DNA of 64,000 nucleotides from Bacteroidota bacterium. Its GTDB lineage: Bacteria; Bacteroidota; Bacteroidia; Flavobacteriales; Weeksellaceae. The stretch spans positions 107,897 through 171,896 of the forward strand of contig JAFAFC010000039.1 of NCBI GenBank assembly GCA_023423715.1, read 5' to 3'. The notes under the pieces are model-generated. The model was not told the origin of the DNA. It ran no database searches and worked only from the letters and a program-made list of their open reading frames with translations. Below, piece after piece: positions 53,218-62,645 of the stretch (the first letter of the stretch is position 1; each line of letters starts with the position of its first letter). Both the position numbers and the translations under genes were made by a program.

Positions 53218-53637
53218 ATGAAAAAGTTTATCTCAATTTCTCTGTTTTGTGGACTTTCTTTTATGACATTTACATCATGCCTTAATGACGAAGATACACC
53301 AATAGAAGCAATAGAAATAGTGAAAATTGATAGTGTTCGAATTGCAAGTGATACCATGGATGTTTATCAAACCCATGTTATTTCTACTTTTTCGCAGTTA
53401 AAAGATAATTGTGAGGGTTTTTCGGGCTACAATTACGGATCCATGTCCCAATTTGAGAAAGTAGTAGTTGCAGTAAAATTTAAAACGAATGAAGCGTGTG
53501 GAACTAATGAAACAACTGTAGAATCCCAACTAAACTTTCAGCCACAAGTTCCCGGAACTTATATATTTAAATTTAAAAATGATATCGATTCGTCTGGTGG
53601 TGACAATTGGATAGAAAAGAAAATAGTCGTGAAATAG
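53218..53637 (+). CDS. Small lipoprotein, unknown function
   Basis: 139 residues with a lipoprotein signal ending SFMTFTSC (lipidated Cys at 21) and then LNDEDTP. The mature domain is beta-rich with two further Cys (DNCEGFSG and NEACGTNE) that could form a disulfide. It is not a family I recognise. It ends at a hairpin whose T tract runs into the next start codon. Confidence 0.75.
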   Translation: MKKFISISLFCGLSFMTFTSCLNDEDTPIEAIEIVKIDSVRIASDTMDVYQTHVISTFSQLKDNCEGFSGYNYGSMSQFEKVVVAVKFKTNEACGTNETTVESQLNFQPQVPGTYIFKFKNDIDSSGGDNWIEKKIVVK

Positions 53638-53660
53638 CGTATTTTTAAAAGGAAAATCAA

Positions 53661-53695
53661 AAATTCTTTGCTAATTTTAGCAGAGAATTTTTTTT
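53661..53695 (+). terminator. Terminator hairpin directly abutting the next start codon
   Basis: AAATTCTTTGCT (53661-53672) pairs with AGCAGAGAATTT (53679-53690), one G-T pair, 6-nt loop, and the T tract ends at the ATG at 53696. A weak -7-like box, TAATTTTA, lies inside the loop. Confidence 0.7.
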
Positions 53696-56392
53696 ATGAA
53701 GTTTTTAAACAAAGTCCTAGATTACATCCTTTCGCAAACGACTGATTTATCTCAATATACCTTTGTTATTCCAGGAAAAAGACCGATTGTTTTTATCAAA
53801 CAAATCCTTGCTAGCAAATACTATGAAGGCTTTCTTCCAGATTTTATTACCATTGAAGATTGTATTACGGATATTTCTGAAAAAACGCCAATTCAAGGTG
53901 TTGGATTATGGCTTTTAGGCTTTGAAGTATATCAGCAAACCATTGGTGACGAAGATTTTGATTCGTTTGTGAAATGGTTTCCAACCTTGGCTAAAGATTG
54001 GGACGATATGATGAAGTTTTCGGAGAATGATGAAGCTGTTCTTCGTTATATGTTGGACGAAGAACGAATCAAAAATTGGGGTGAAGATCTTGGCGATGAT
54101 ACGGCTAGAAAGAGAAATCTTGATTTTTGGCGAAAGATGAATCAGTTTTTGCCTGTTTTTAAACAAACGTTGATGGAGAAAAATCTGGCGACTTCCGGCA
54201 TGATTCACCAATTTTCCAAGCAAAACATTGCAGATTATGTTGAAAAAACAACGAAGAAATTTGTATTCATCGGTTTTAATGCCTTAACTCCTGTTGAAGA
54301 AAAATTGGTTCGTGGATTATTGCAATGGGACAAGGCTTTATGTTATTTTCAAGCCGATTCATATTATATGAACGATACGCGACAAGAAGCGGGAGCATTT
54401 CTCAGAAAGCATATTCAATGGAAAGAATTCAATGATTATCGAGCTTTCAAATGGATTGAAGATGATTTCGAAAAGCCAAAAAACATTCAGGTTTTTGAGG
54501 TTTCAGGAAATATTACACAGACGAAAGTTCTTCCGGAAGTTTTTTCAAAAATCTCAACCGATAAATTAGAAAATACGGCTCTGGTTCTTCTTGACGAAAA
54601 CCTTTTGCCAGCGACTTTGGACGCGGTAAATTCCGTTTCTGAAATGAATATTACAATGGGATTTCCACTGAAAAATCTTCATTTTAGCAACTTGATAAAG
54701 CAGTTGTTTCACATTCAAAAACAATTGGTTAAAAATCCGAAAACCTATTATCATAGCGACATTGTTGCGTTTTTGGAAGGAATTCCTCAGAATTCGGAAG
54801 ATCGAAAATTGGTTAATCAGTTTCTTTTTGAAATCAAAGATCGTAACATGGTCTATATTTCGGCTAAGAAAATGGATGAAATGCTTTCAGATTGGTCACA
54901 TTATTCGTTGCTAAAAAAGGCGGAAAGTGCAACTACATTTTTAGAAAATTTGATTTCGTTTTGTTTTACACTAAAATTTGAAGTGAACGATTCAATCGTT
55001 TTTGAAAATATTTCTCACTTTGAACAGAGTTTTCAATTAATTAAAAATTTGATTTCTGAGTTCAAAACGGAAATTAAAATTGAAACTTTAGAAGTTCTTG
55101 TCAACCAAATGATTAATTTGGAAACATTGGATTTTCAAGGGGAACCATTGGAAGGTTTACAAATTATGGGACTTTTAGAAACGCGATTATTGAATTTCAA
55201 AAACATCATTTTACTCTCCGTTAATGAAGGAAAACTACCATTAGGAAATACACAAAACACGTATTTACCATTTGATGTTCGGAAGAAATTTGATATGCAC
55301 ACATTTTTAGAAAATGATAGTATTTATGCGTATCATTTTTATCGTTTATTGCAGGATACAGAGAATGCTTTTTTGTTGTATAACGGACTTTCTTCAGGTG
55401 TTAACACAGGAGAAAAAAGCCGATTTATTACCCAATTAGAACTTGAAAGTCCACATCATATTGAAGAGATTGTGATTGAAAATCAATCGGAACCCATTGC
55501 GGAAACAAGGATGACGATTGAGAAAACGCCGAAAGTTCAAGAAAAATTAGCCGAATGGAAAACACATATTTCGGCGACGCATTTAACTTCATATTTGTAT
55601 GATCCAATCCAGTTTTATTTGAATTATATTCTTAAAACCAAGGAAACTTCGGAGATTGAAGAAGAACTTTCCAACCGAAATTATGGGAATTTAGTTCACT
55701 ATTCTTTGGAAGAACTTTATGGAGAACTTGTTGGAGTAAAACTAACAACGCAAGATTTAGAAAACCTTATAAATAGAGTAGATGCAGCTTTGGATGCGGC
55801 GATTATTCGATTGAAACATCAACCCGAATTTTATAGCCGTGGGATGAATTATGTTCATAAAAATATTGCTAAAAAGGTTTTAGAAAAAATTGTTCAGCAT
55901 GATTTGAACGAAATTAAAAGTGGGAAATCACTAGAAATTATTGCCGTTGAAAAGCGTATTGAAAATGTTTCCTTGTTCCTAGATGAAGCCAATGAAAATG
56001 AAGTTTTGTTTTTTGGATATATTGACCGAATCGACCGTTTGGATGGAACTATTCGATTAATTGATTATAAAACTGCGAAAGCCAAAGAGTTAAAATTAAC
56101 TTTTAAAGATGATAATATTGATACACTTTTGATGCAGGATAAATTCAAGCAAGCAATACAATTGTGTATTTATATGCATTATTTGGAGCAGTCTAACGAA
56201 TTTTCTGGGAATCCGTTTGAAGCGGGAATTTGGAGTTTTGCGGATGCAAGTAAAGGCCCACAAATCCTTGAATATATAAATGGAAACCATGACACCGCCA
56301 TGATTTCCATTAAAAATTTAATTCTCGAAATTCTCAATCCGGAAGTTCCGTTTATTGAATCTGAAAAGGTGACGTATCAATTTCAAGGCTAG
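53696..56392 (+). CDS. PD-(D/E)XK nuclease family protein, AddB-like
   Basis: 898 residues. The N-terminal half resembles the inactivated helicase of AddB (TFVIPGKRPIVFIKQIL in place of Walker A; the EGLQIMGLLETRLLNFKNIILLSVNEGKLP block, abbreviated GLQIMGLLETRLLNF). The C-terminal nuclease domain has NYGNLVHYSLEELYGEL, then the catalytic GYIDRIDRL...IRLIDYKT with Asp and Lys. The cysteine that begins the AddB iron-sulfur staple appears as Asp (YDPIQFYLNY). It probably works with an AddA-type helicase in resecting double-strand breaks; that gene is not in view. Its stop overlaps the convergent gene by 4 bp. Confidence 0.87.
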   Translation: MKFLNKVLDYILSQTTDLSQYTFVIPGKRPIVFIKQILASKYYEGFLPDFITIEDCITDISEKTPIQGVGLWLLGFEVYQQTIGDEDFDSFVKWFPTLAKDWDDMMKFSENDEAVLRYMLDEERIKNWGEDLGDDTARKRNLDFWRKMNQFLPVFKQTLMEKNLATSGMIHQFSKQNIADYVEKTTKKFVFIGFNALTPVEEKLVRGLLQWDKALCYFQADSYYMNDTRQEAGAFLRKHIQWKEFNDYRAFKWIEDDFEKPKNIQVFEVSGNITQTKVLPEVFSKISTDKLENTALVLLDENLLPATLDAVNSVSEMNITMGFPLKNLHFSNLIKQLFHIQKQLVKNPKTYYHSDIVAFLEGIPQNSEDRKLVNQFLFEIKDRNMVYISAKKMDEMLSDWSHYSLLKKAESATTFLENLISFCFTLKFEVNDSIVFENISHFEQSFQLIKNLISEFKTEIKIETLEVLVNQMINLETLDFQGEPLEGLQIMGLLETRLLNFKNIILLSVNEGKLPLGNTQNTYLPFDVRKKFDMHTFLENDSIYAYHFYRLLQDTENAFLLYNGLSSGVNTGEKSRFITQLELESPHHIEEIVIENQSEPIAETRMTIEKTPKVQEKLAEWKTHISATHLTSYLYDPIQFYLNYILKTKETSEIEEELSNRNYGNLVHYSLEELYGELVGVKLTTQDLENLINRVDAALDAAIIRLKHQPEFYSRGMNYVHKNIAKKVLEKIVQHDLNEIKSGKSLEIIAVEKRIENVSLFLDEANENEVLFFGYIDRIDRLDGTIRLIDYKTAKAKELKLTFKDDNIDTLLMQDKFKQAIQLCIYMHYLEQSNEFSGNPFEAGIWSFADASKGPQILEYINGNHDTAMISIKNLILEILNPEVPFIESEKVTYQFQG

Positions 56393-57567
56393 AATGCATT
56401 AATTCCCGTAACGTCCAAACCTGTGATTAATAGGTGGATATCGTGTGTTCCTTCGTATGTAATTACCGATTCTAAGTTTGCTGCGTGACGCATCATTGGG
56501 AATTCGCCCATAATGCCCATTCCGCCTAGGATTTGACGGCTTTCTCGAGCAATATCAATCGCCATTTTTACATTGTTTCGTTTTGCCATCGAGATTTGAG
56601 CTGGAGTTGCCGTATTTTGATTTTTCAAGTTTCCAAGTTGCCAACAAAGTAATTGCGCTTTCGTAATTTCCGTTACAAATTCTGCTAATTTCTTTTGTTG
56701 AAGCTGGAATGAAGCGATTGGTTTTCCAAATTGTTGACGTTCTTTTGCATATTGCAAAGCAGTACAATAACAATCAATCGCCGCACCTATTACTCCCCAA
56801 GAAATTCCGTATCGAGCTGAATTTAAACACGAAAGTGGACCTTTTAAACCAATGACATTTGGTAAAATGTTTTCCTTTGGGATTTTCACATTATTGAAAA
56901 CCAATTCCCCAGTTTTAGAAGCCCGAAGACTCCATTTGTTGTGCGTTTCTGGCGTTGTAAAACCTTCCATTCCACGTTCTACAATCACACCTTGAACTTT
57001 TCCATCTTCATTTTTTGCCCATACAACCGCAATATCACAAACTGGCGCGTTGGTAATCCACATTTTGGCGCCATTTAAAATCACATGATCACCGTTATCT
57101 TTGATTCGAGTTTCCATCGAACCTGGATCAGAACCATGATTAGGCTCCGTCAAACCAAATGAACCAATAAGTTCGCCTTTCGCTAATTGTGGCAAAAATT
57201 TTCTCTTTTGCTCTTCTGAACCAAACTGAAAAATAGGGTACATCACCAAAGAGCTTTGTACAGAAGCCGCAGAACGTACCGCCGAATCGCCTCTTTCTAA
57301 TTCCTGCATAATGATTCCGTAAGAAATTTGATCCAATCCAGAACCACCATATTCTTCGGGAATGTATGGGCCCAAAGCGCCAATAGCCCCTAATTCACGC
57401 ATTAGATTGGGTAAATCATGGTGGTCTTGTGCCGCTTGATCAATTTGTGGCATCACAAACGATTCTACCCAATCACGAATCGATTGGCGAATTAGTTTAT
57501 GTTCTTCCGTTAATAAGTGATCAATTAAAAAATAGTCGGGAATGGTTTGTAGAGGGTAATATGACAT
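56389..57567 (-). CDS. Acyl-CoA dehydrogenase, glutaryl-CoA dehydrogenase-like
   Basis: 392 residues with the ACAD fold: EYGGSGLDQISYGI, FGLTEPNHGSDPGSMET, WITNAPVCDIAVVWAK, RQQFGKPIASFQLQQKKLA, QILGGMGIMGEF and the catalytic Glu in VITYEGTHDIH. The N-terminal form, and RSAASVQSSLVMYPI, are closest to glutaryl-CoA dehydrogenases, which oxidise and decarboxylate glutaryl-CoA in lysine and tryptophan breakdown. Electrons would go to EtfBA (11448-13164). A minus-strand TACCTTAG box lies at 57590-57583. Confidence 0.93.
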   Translation of the reverse strand: MSYYPLQTIPDYFLIDHLLTEEHKLIRQSIRDWVESFVMPQIDQAAQDHHDLPNLMRELGAIGALGPYIPEEYGGSGLDQISYGIIMQELERGDSAVRSAASVQSSLVMYPIFQFGSEEQKRKFLPQLAKGELIGSFGLTEPNHGSDPGSMETRIKDNGDHVILNGAKMWITNAPVCDIAVVWAKNEDGKVQGVIVERGMEGFTTPETHNKWSLRASKTGELVFNNVKIPKENILPNVIGLKGPLSCLNSARYGISWGVIGAAIDCYCTALQYAKERQQFGKPIASFQLQQKKLAEFVTEITKAQLLCWQLGNLKNQNTATPAQISMAKRNNVKMAIDIARESRQILGGMGIMGEFPMMRHAANLESVITYEGTHDIHLLITGLDVTGINAF

Positions 57568-57602
57568 AGAAAAGATTTTTCCCTAAGGTAAAACTTTTCC
57601 TT

Positions 57603-58364
57603 CTAATCTTCAATATTAAAAACCTCACTTTCTACAAATTTGTACAAATAAGGCGCTTTGTTAGCAGATCCATCATACAATTTTTCCATTCTTTCAAGAA
57701 GGTTAGAACTTAACATTTTTCGTTGAAAATTATTTCGTCTAAACTCTTCTCCTAAAACGATTTCATACAATTTCTGAAGATCGTTCATCGTAAATTTTTC
57801 AGGAAGAAGATTGTACGCAACCATCTTGGTATCAAGGTTTTTTCGAAGGTGATTCAAACCAACTTGAATAATTCGATCGTGGTCAAAAGCCATGGACGGA
57901 AGGTGATTAATATCAAACCAAGCACAGGTTTCGTTAAATGAATCAGGGAAGGTTTCTACCAACGAATAATTAATCAAACTGCAGTAACCAACCGTGATAA
58001 AACGTTGAAAAATCCAGTGATCTAAAGAAACATCAATTCCACGATTTCGTAGAAGCATTTGGTGGACGTTGTTTTCGGTTCTATTAACACGCCCAAACGT
58101 GTGAAACTGGTCTAAAAATAAATTTTCTAGATGCGTTCTTTCAAACAAAACACGCTCGGCTGCGGTTCTTAAATCTTCATCATTAAAAACGAATCCGCCG
58201 GGAATCGACCATAAATCCAAATCATGGTATTTCAAAAGTAAAACACGTAATTTCTCTTTATTATAACCAAAAATAACACAGTCTACTGAAATATGTTGAA
58301 CGAAATTACTGGTGTCAATTAGTTCCTGTAAATTTTGTTTATTTTTAGAATCGTCGATTTTCAT
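57603..58364 (-). CDS. Nudix-fold transcriptional regulator (NrtR/AraR-like)
   Basis: 253 residues. Residues about 20-150 are a Nudix fold in which the catalytic box is broken: GGFVFNDEDLRTAAERVLF then ERTHL keeps Gly57, Glu63 and Arg71 but has Val72, Arg76 and His78 where Glu, Glu and Gly are needed. The C-terminal part (FTMNDLQKLYEIVLGEE, RRNNFQRKML) is a winged helix as in NrtR. In Bacteroidetes such proteins regulate sugar use (for example AraR of arabinose genes). It is cotranscribed with the MFS gene (19-bp gap) and close to susCD, which fits a local regulator responding to a sugar or sugar phosphate. Confidence 0.87.
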   Translation of the reverse strand: MKIDDSKNKQNLQELIDTSNFVQHISVDCVIFGYNKEKLRVLLLKYHDLDLWSIPGGFVFNDEDLRTAAERVLFERTHLENLFLDQFHTFGRVNRTENNVHQMLLRNRGIDVSLDHWIFQRFITVGYCSLINYSLVETFPDSFNETCAWFDINHLPSMAFDHDRIIQVGLNHLRKNLDTKMVAYNLLPEKFTMNDLQKLYEIVLGEEFRRNNFQRKMLSSNLLERMEKLYDGSANKAPYLYKFVESEVFNIED

Positions 58365-58383
58365 AAGTCTCTTTTTTTGAAGA

Positions 58384-59571
58384 TCAGTCTTTTTTAATGA
58401 TGGTTTTTAAGAATCCTGCAGTTAGCAAAAAAATGAAAACCAAAGGTATAAAAGAAAATGATAAATAATATCTACTTAATGAAAAATCAAAAATAAATGC
58501 CATAAACATCGATCCAATCGAGCTTCCGAGCGATGAAATGATGACAATAAATGATACCAAAAGATTAACTTTCTCTACGGGAACTTGTACCAAAAACTTC
58601 GAATTGTAAAGTGGATAGAGTGGTGATATGAATAATCCTATGCAAGGTAGCAGCATCATTAAATAAAAAGGAACGGGATTGATGTTTGAAATTAAATACT
58701 GACCAAACAACATGATACTTCCCGCCGAAATTAAGCAAAACAAGATGTAGTTCCACCAATGGAATCGTTGGATAAGTTTACTCGTAACAATTCTTCCAAT
58801 AAAAGAAAATAAAGCTAAAAAAGCGGTTGATTGTAACGCAAAAAAGGAATTTACACCAAAATGTTCTTTATAAAACGTGGGCATCCAAGAGTTGAAACCT
58901 TGTTCTACAAATACAATACAGAATAGAATTGCAAAGAAAATAAGAGTTTTAAAATTGATTATCTGTTTAATATTGGAAAAATTAGATATTGAATCTTGAT
59001 GCGGAATATCTTTATAGTCGCGTCTTTGAAGCAAAATTATGGTTATTAGAGATAAAACGGCGATAAGAAAAAATCCCCATTTCCAATTGTCTTTAAAATA
59101 GCTTTCTAACAACCATCCGAATAAAATATTCACACAAAAAATTCCAATCATAAAGGAAGCTTCTACGGAATTCATGACTTGAGAAAGTCGTTTTTCATTT
59201 TCAGAATTTCCTCGAATCAACCCAAAGACACTGATTTTTGCTATTGCAAACGAAATTCCAATAATCACGAACCAAATTCTTAAAAACCAAAAATCATCAA
59301 CAAGAGGCAAAAGACAGCAGCATAGCATAACAAGAAACAAAGAAGCTTGTAAAGACCGCTTTGTTCCCATTTTATTAATCAAACTTACCGCTAGAATGGA
59401 CATTAACGCAATTGGAATATCCTTGAAAAATTCTAATTGTCCTAAGCCTGTATATGAAATATCTGAACCTGAATAAAATAGGATGATAATCCCCATACAG
59501 TTGAGTAACATTGAAAAAATGAGAAAAGAGAGCTTTAATGGTAGAAATTCTCTAAAAAGAGCTTGTGTCAT
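58384..59571 (-). CDS. MFS transporter, probable nutrient importer
   Basis: 395 residues with about 12 helices; LINKMGTKRSLQASLF is a recognisable MFS loop. No substrate signature is visible. Its position between a Nudix-type regulator and susC suggests import of the mono- or disaccharide (or other nutrient) that SusCD brings into the periplasm. The N-terminus MTQALFREFLPLKL is short and cytoplasmic. Divergent from susC with 167 bp between starts. Confidence 0.85.
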   Translation of the reverse strand: MTQALFREFLPLKLSFLIFSMLLNCMGIIILFYSGSDISYTGLGQLEFFKDIPIALMSILAVSLINKMGTKRSLQASLFLVMLCCCLLPLVDDFWFLRIWFVIIGISFAIAKISVFGLIRGNSENEKRLSQVMNSVEASFMIGIFCVNILFGWLLESYFKDNWKWGFFLIAVLSLITIILLQRRDYKDIPHQDSISNFSNIKQIINFKTLIFFAILFCIVFVEQGFNSWMPTFYKEHFGVNSFFALQSTAFLALFSFIGRIVTSKLIQRFHWWNYILFCLISAGSIMLFGQYLISNINPVPFYLMMLLPCIGLFISPLYPLYNSKFLVQVPVEKVNLLVSFIVIISSLGSSIGSMFMAFIFDFSLSRYYLSFSFIPLVFIFLLTAGFLKTIIKKD

Positions 59572-59675
59572 GCAGTTTACGTTAAACTTTGTTAATAAAA
59601 AATTAACTGATCTAGTAATTTTAGGGCTGTAAATATCGGTAAATAAAAGAAATATGCAAAAAAAATAAATTTTTC

Positions 59676-59704
59676 TTGGTGTTAAAGAAAATTTAATATA
59701 TTTA
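59676..59704 (+). promoter_or_regulatory. Promoter of susC
   Basis: TTG at 59676-59678, an 18-bp spacer and TATATTTA at 59697-59704, 35 bp before the start codon. Confidence 0.5.
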
Positions 59705-59707
59705 TTG

Positions 59708-59720
59708 TCTCAAAATGAGA
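59708..59720. promoter_or_regulatory. Inverted repeat at the predicted susC start site, possible operator
   Basis: TCTCA-AAA-TGAGA is a perfect 5-bp inverted repeat at the predicted transcription start, 18 bp upstream of the susC ATG. It is a candidate site for the neighbouring Nudix-type regulator, though the half-sites are short. Confidence 0.35.
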
Positions 59721-59738
59721 TAAACAAATCATTATCCT

Positions 59739-62633
59739 ATGAATATAAAGATTACTAAGAGTCTTGGATTGGTTGCTGTAATGTACTTTACAGGAACAAT
59801 GCACGCTCAGCAAAATGACACTATTACTAAGGAGAATAAAATCGAGGAAGTAGTAGTTATTGGTTATGGTACTCAGAAAAAAAGTAACGTAACAGGTTCT
59901 ATTGCCAGCTTAAAAGCTTCAGATATTGAAGATATTCCCGCTGGTAAACCAGAGCAAATCCTTCAAGGTAGAACTGCTGGTGTTTCTGTTGTAACCAATT
60001 CTGGGCAACCGGGATCTAGTGCAACAGTGAGAGTCAGAGGTATTACCAGTTTTGGTGCTGGTGGAAATGATCCGCTTTGGGTTGTTGATGGTATTATCGT
60101 AGATGGTATCGGCTGGTTAAACCAATCGGATATCGAAAGTATGGAAATCCTAAAAGATGGAGCTTCATCTGCAATCTACGGTGTATCTGCTGCGAGAGGG
60201 GTAATCCTTGTTACAACAAAGAAAGGAAAAAGAGGAGCCTTAACCATTTCTTATAACGGAAGTTTTGGTGTTTCTAATGCTGCAAGAAAATTGGACCTTC
60301 TTAATGGAGTTCAGTATGCAAGCATGATTAACGAATCATTAGTTAATGATAATAAAGCGCCACGCTTTTTAGACCCAACAAAATTCGGTCAAGGAACAGA
60401 TTGGCAAGACACTATTTTTAATACAGGACAAAGACAATCTCAGGAAATCAGTATCAGTGGAGGAAATGATAAATCAACTTTCTTTTCTTCATTCGGATAT
60501 TTTGATCAGTCGGGTATTGTAATGGGCGACATCTCAAATTATAAGAGAATTAATGCGAGATTGAACTCTACTCATAAAGTATTAGACTTTTTAACAGTTG
60601 GTCAAACCTTCTTATACACACACCAAAAAAGTCAAGGTATTGGTACAAACGAATTATTTGGTGGACCTTTAAGTTCAGCAATCAACTTAGATCCAACAAC
60701 TCCAGTTGTTGTTACAGATTGGTCTATGGTTGATCCAGCAAATTATACCAATCCATTAATTATTCGTGATGAACATGGGAATCCGTATGGTATTTCTCCA
60801 TACGTACATCAAGAAATGTCCAATCCTTTAGCGTATAAATATACTCGTTTGGGTAGAACAGGATGGTCTGACGATTTCGTTGGGAATGTATTTGCAGAGT
60901 TAAAACTAATGAAAGATTTAACTTTCAAAACATCATTAAATGGTAAAAAATCATATTGGGGAAGTCAAGGATTTAATCCAAAATTCTATTTGAGTCCATC
61001 TTTGAATAACCAATCATTCAATAGTTTAAACAGAACGACACAAACGAAATTTGAATGGAGTTTTGAAAATACCTTAACGTATCAGAAAAAATTCGACAAT
61101 CATAATATAAGCGTATTATTAGGTCAAGGAGTTTACCGTTATGATATTGGTTCAGGAGAAAGCGTTACGTACACTAATTTACCGGTTGAGAACTGGCAAG
61201 ACGCAGCTTTCTACGAGGTAGATCCTAAAAATATTACAGCTAGTGCTTGGGATTATGCTCAAACAAGAAGAGCATCTTATTTTGCGAGAGTAATCTATGA
61301 TTATCAAGATAAATATTTATTTACAGGAACGTACAGACGAGATGGCTCTTCAAAATTCCTTAAATATTGGGGAGATTTCCCATCATTCTCATTAGGATGG
61401 AACGTTCATAAAGAAGGATTCTGGAAAGATAATAACATTATTAATTCATTGAAACTTCGTGGTGGTTACGGTATCTTAGGAAATGATGCAATCCCGAATT
61501 TCATGTTTAGAAGTTCGTTAGTTTCAGGAAGTAACTATCCAAATGGTGAGTTAGATCCTTCTATTATTATCGGATATACTCCAAATACACTTGGAAATCC
61601 AAACCTAAAATGGGAAGAAACGGCACAAACAAACGTTGGTGCTGATATTAGATTCCTTCAAAATTTCACTTTCGGATTCGATTGGTATCGTAAGAAAACA
61701 ACAGATATCTTAAGACAAGTTTCTATTCCTGGATATGTAGGTGTACCTACGAATCCATATTCTAACATTGGAGATATGGAAAATAAAGGGATGGAATTCG
61801 AATTAGGATATAAAAAACGTTGGGATAATTTTGATATTTCATTTAACGGAAACTTCTCAACCAACCAAAATAAAGTGTTACGTTTAGAAGATGATGTAGA
61901 ATGGAGAGAGTTTTCTTCACTTCACTCTATGGGTACTGTTTCTAGATTGCAAGTTGGGAAACCAATGGGAACTTTCTACGGATATACATATAGTGGAGTT
62001 TTCCAAAATCAAGATCAAATCAATTCTTATGTGAACGCGAATGGTGAAGCAATTTTACCTGGAGCAAAACCTGGAGATTTTATTTGGCAAGACAATAACG
62101 GCGATGGTAAAATATCTGAAGAAGATATCGTTGATATCGGCGGATCTTTACCGAAGTTCAACTACGGTTTCACTTTAAATATGAACTACAAAAACTTTGA
62201 TTTCATGGTGTTTGCACAAGGTCAAGGTGGAAATATGTTGCTTCAAGGACTTAGAAGACTGGATATGCTAGATGCAAACTGGCAAACAGCAATTCTAAAC
62301 AGATGGACAGGTGAAGGTTCTACAAATTCTAACCCTCGTTTAACTCGTGATGACCCTAACGGAAACTACCGAAAAATGTCGAAGTATTACCTTCAAAAAG
62401 GGGACTACATGAGAATTAAGTTGGTACAATTAGGATATACTCTTCCAAAAGATATTACAAGCAACTTCGGTGCTAGCAAAGTTCGTTTCTATGTAACAGG
62501 TGAAAACCTATTTACGTTTACGAAATATACAGGTTACGATCCAGAAATCGCTGGAGGTAACGAGTATGGTATCGACAGAGGATATTATCCACAAGCTAGA
62601 ACCTTTATTTTAGGAGCAAATATTACTTTTTAA
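59739..62633 (+). CDS. SusC/RagA-type TonB-linked outer-membrane transporter
   Basis: 964 residues with a signal peptide (ending AVMYFTGTMHAQ). Directly after it come the TonB-box-like KIEEVVVIGYGTQKKSNVTG and the plug (PEQILQGRTAGVSVV, VRVRGITSF, DPLWVVDGIIVDG, ESMEILKDGASSAIYG, GVILVTTKKGK), then a long beta barrel. The usual N-terminal carboxypeptidase-regulatory-like domain is absent, giving the short SusC form. With SusD it imports large nutrients (glycans, peptides) across the outer membrane. The SusD gene follows after 12 bp. Confidence 0.96.
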   Translation: MNIKITKSLGLVAVMYFTGTMHAQQNDTITKENKIEEVVVIGYGTQKKSNVTGSIASLKASDIEDIPAGKPEQILQGRTAGVSVVTNSGQPGSSATVRVRGITSFGAGGNDPLWVVDGIIVDGIGWLNQSDIESMEILKDGASSAIYGVSAARGVILVTTKKGKRGALTISYNGSFGVSNAARKLDLLNGVQYASMINESLVNDNKAPRFLDPTKFGQGTDWQDTIFNTGQRQSQEISISGGNDKSTFFSSFGYFDQSGIVMGDISNYKRINARLNSTHKVLDFLTVGQTFLYTHQKSQGIGTNELFGGPLSSAINLDPTTPVVVTDWSMVDPANYTNPLIIRDEHGNPYGISPYVHQEMSNPLAYKYTRLGRTGWSDDFVGNVFAELKLMKDLTFKTSLNGKKSYWGSQGFNPKFYLSPSLNNQSFNSLNRTTQTKFEWSFENTLTYQKKFDNHNISVLLGQGVYRYDIGSGESVTYTNLPVENWQDAAFYEVDPKNITASAWDYAQTRRASYFARVIYDYQDKYLFTGTYRRDGSSKFLKYWGDFPSFSLGWNVHKEGFWKDNNIINSLKLRGGYGILGNDAIPNFMFRSSLVSGSNYPNGELDPSIIIGYTPNTLGNPNLKWEETAQTNVGADIRFLQNFTFGFDWYRKKTTDILRQVSIPGYVGVPTNPYSNIGDMENKGMEFELGYKKRWDNFDISFNGNFSTNQNKVLRLEDDVEWREFSSLHSMGTVSRLQVGKPMGTFYGYTYSGVFQNQDQINSYVNANGEAILPGAKPGDFIWQDNNGDGKISEEDIVDIGGSLPKFNYGFTLNMNYKNFDFMVFAQGQGGNMLLQGLRRLDMLDANWQTAILNRWTGEGSTNSNPRLTRDDPNGNYRKMSKYYLQKGDYMRIKLVQLGYTLPKDITSNFGASKVRFYVTGENLFTFTKYTGYDPEIAGGNEYGIDRGYYPQARTFILGANITF

Positions 62634-62645
62634 GAACGAAACAAT

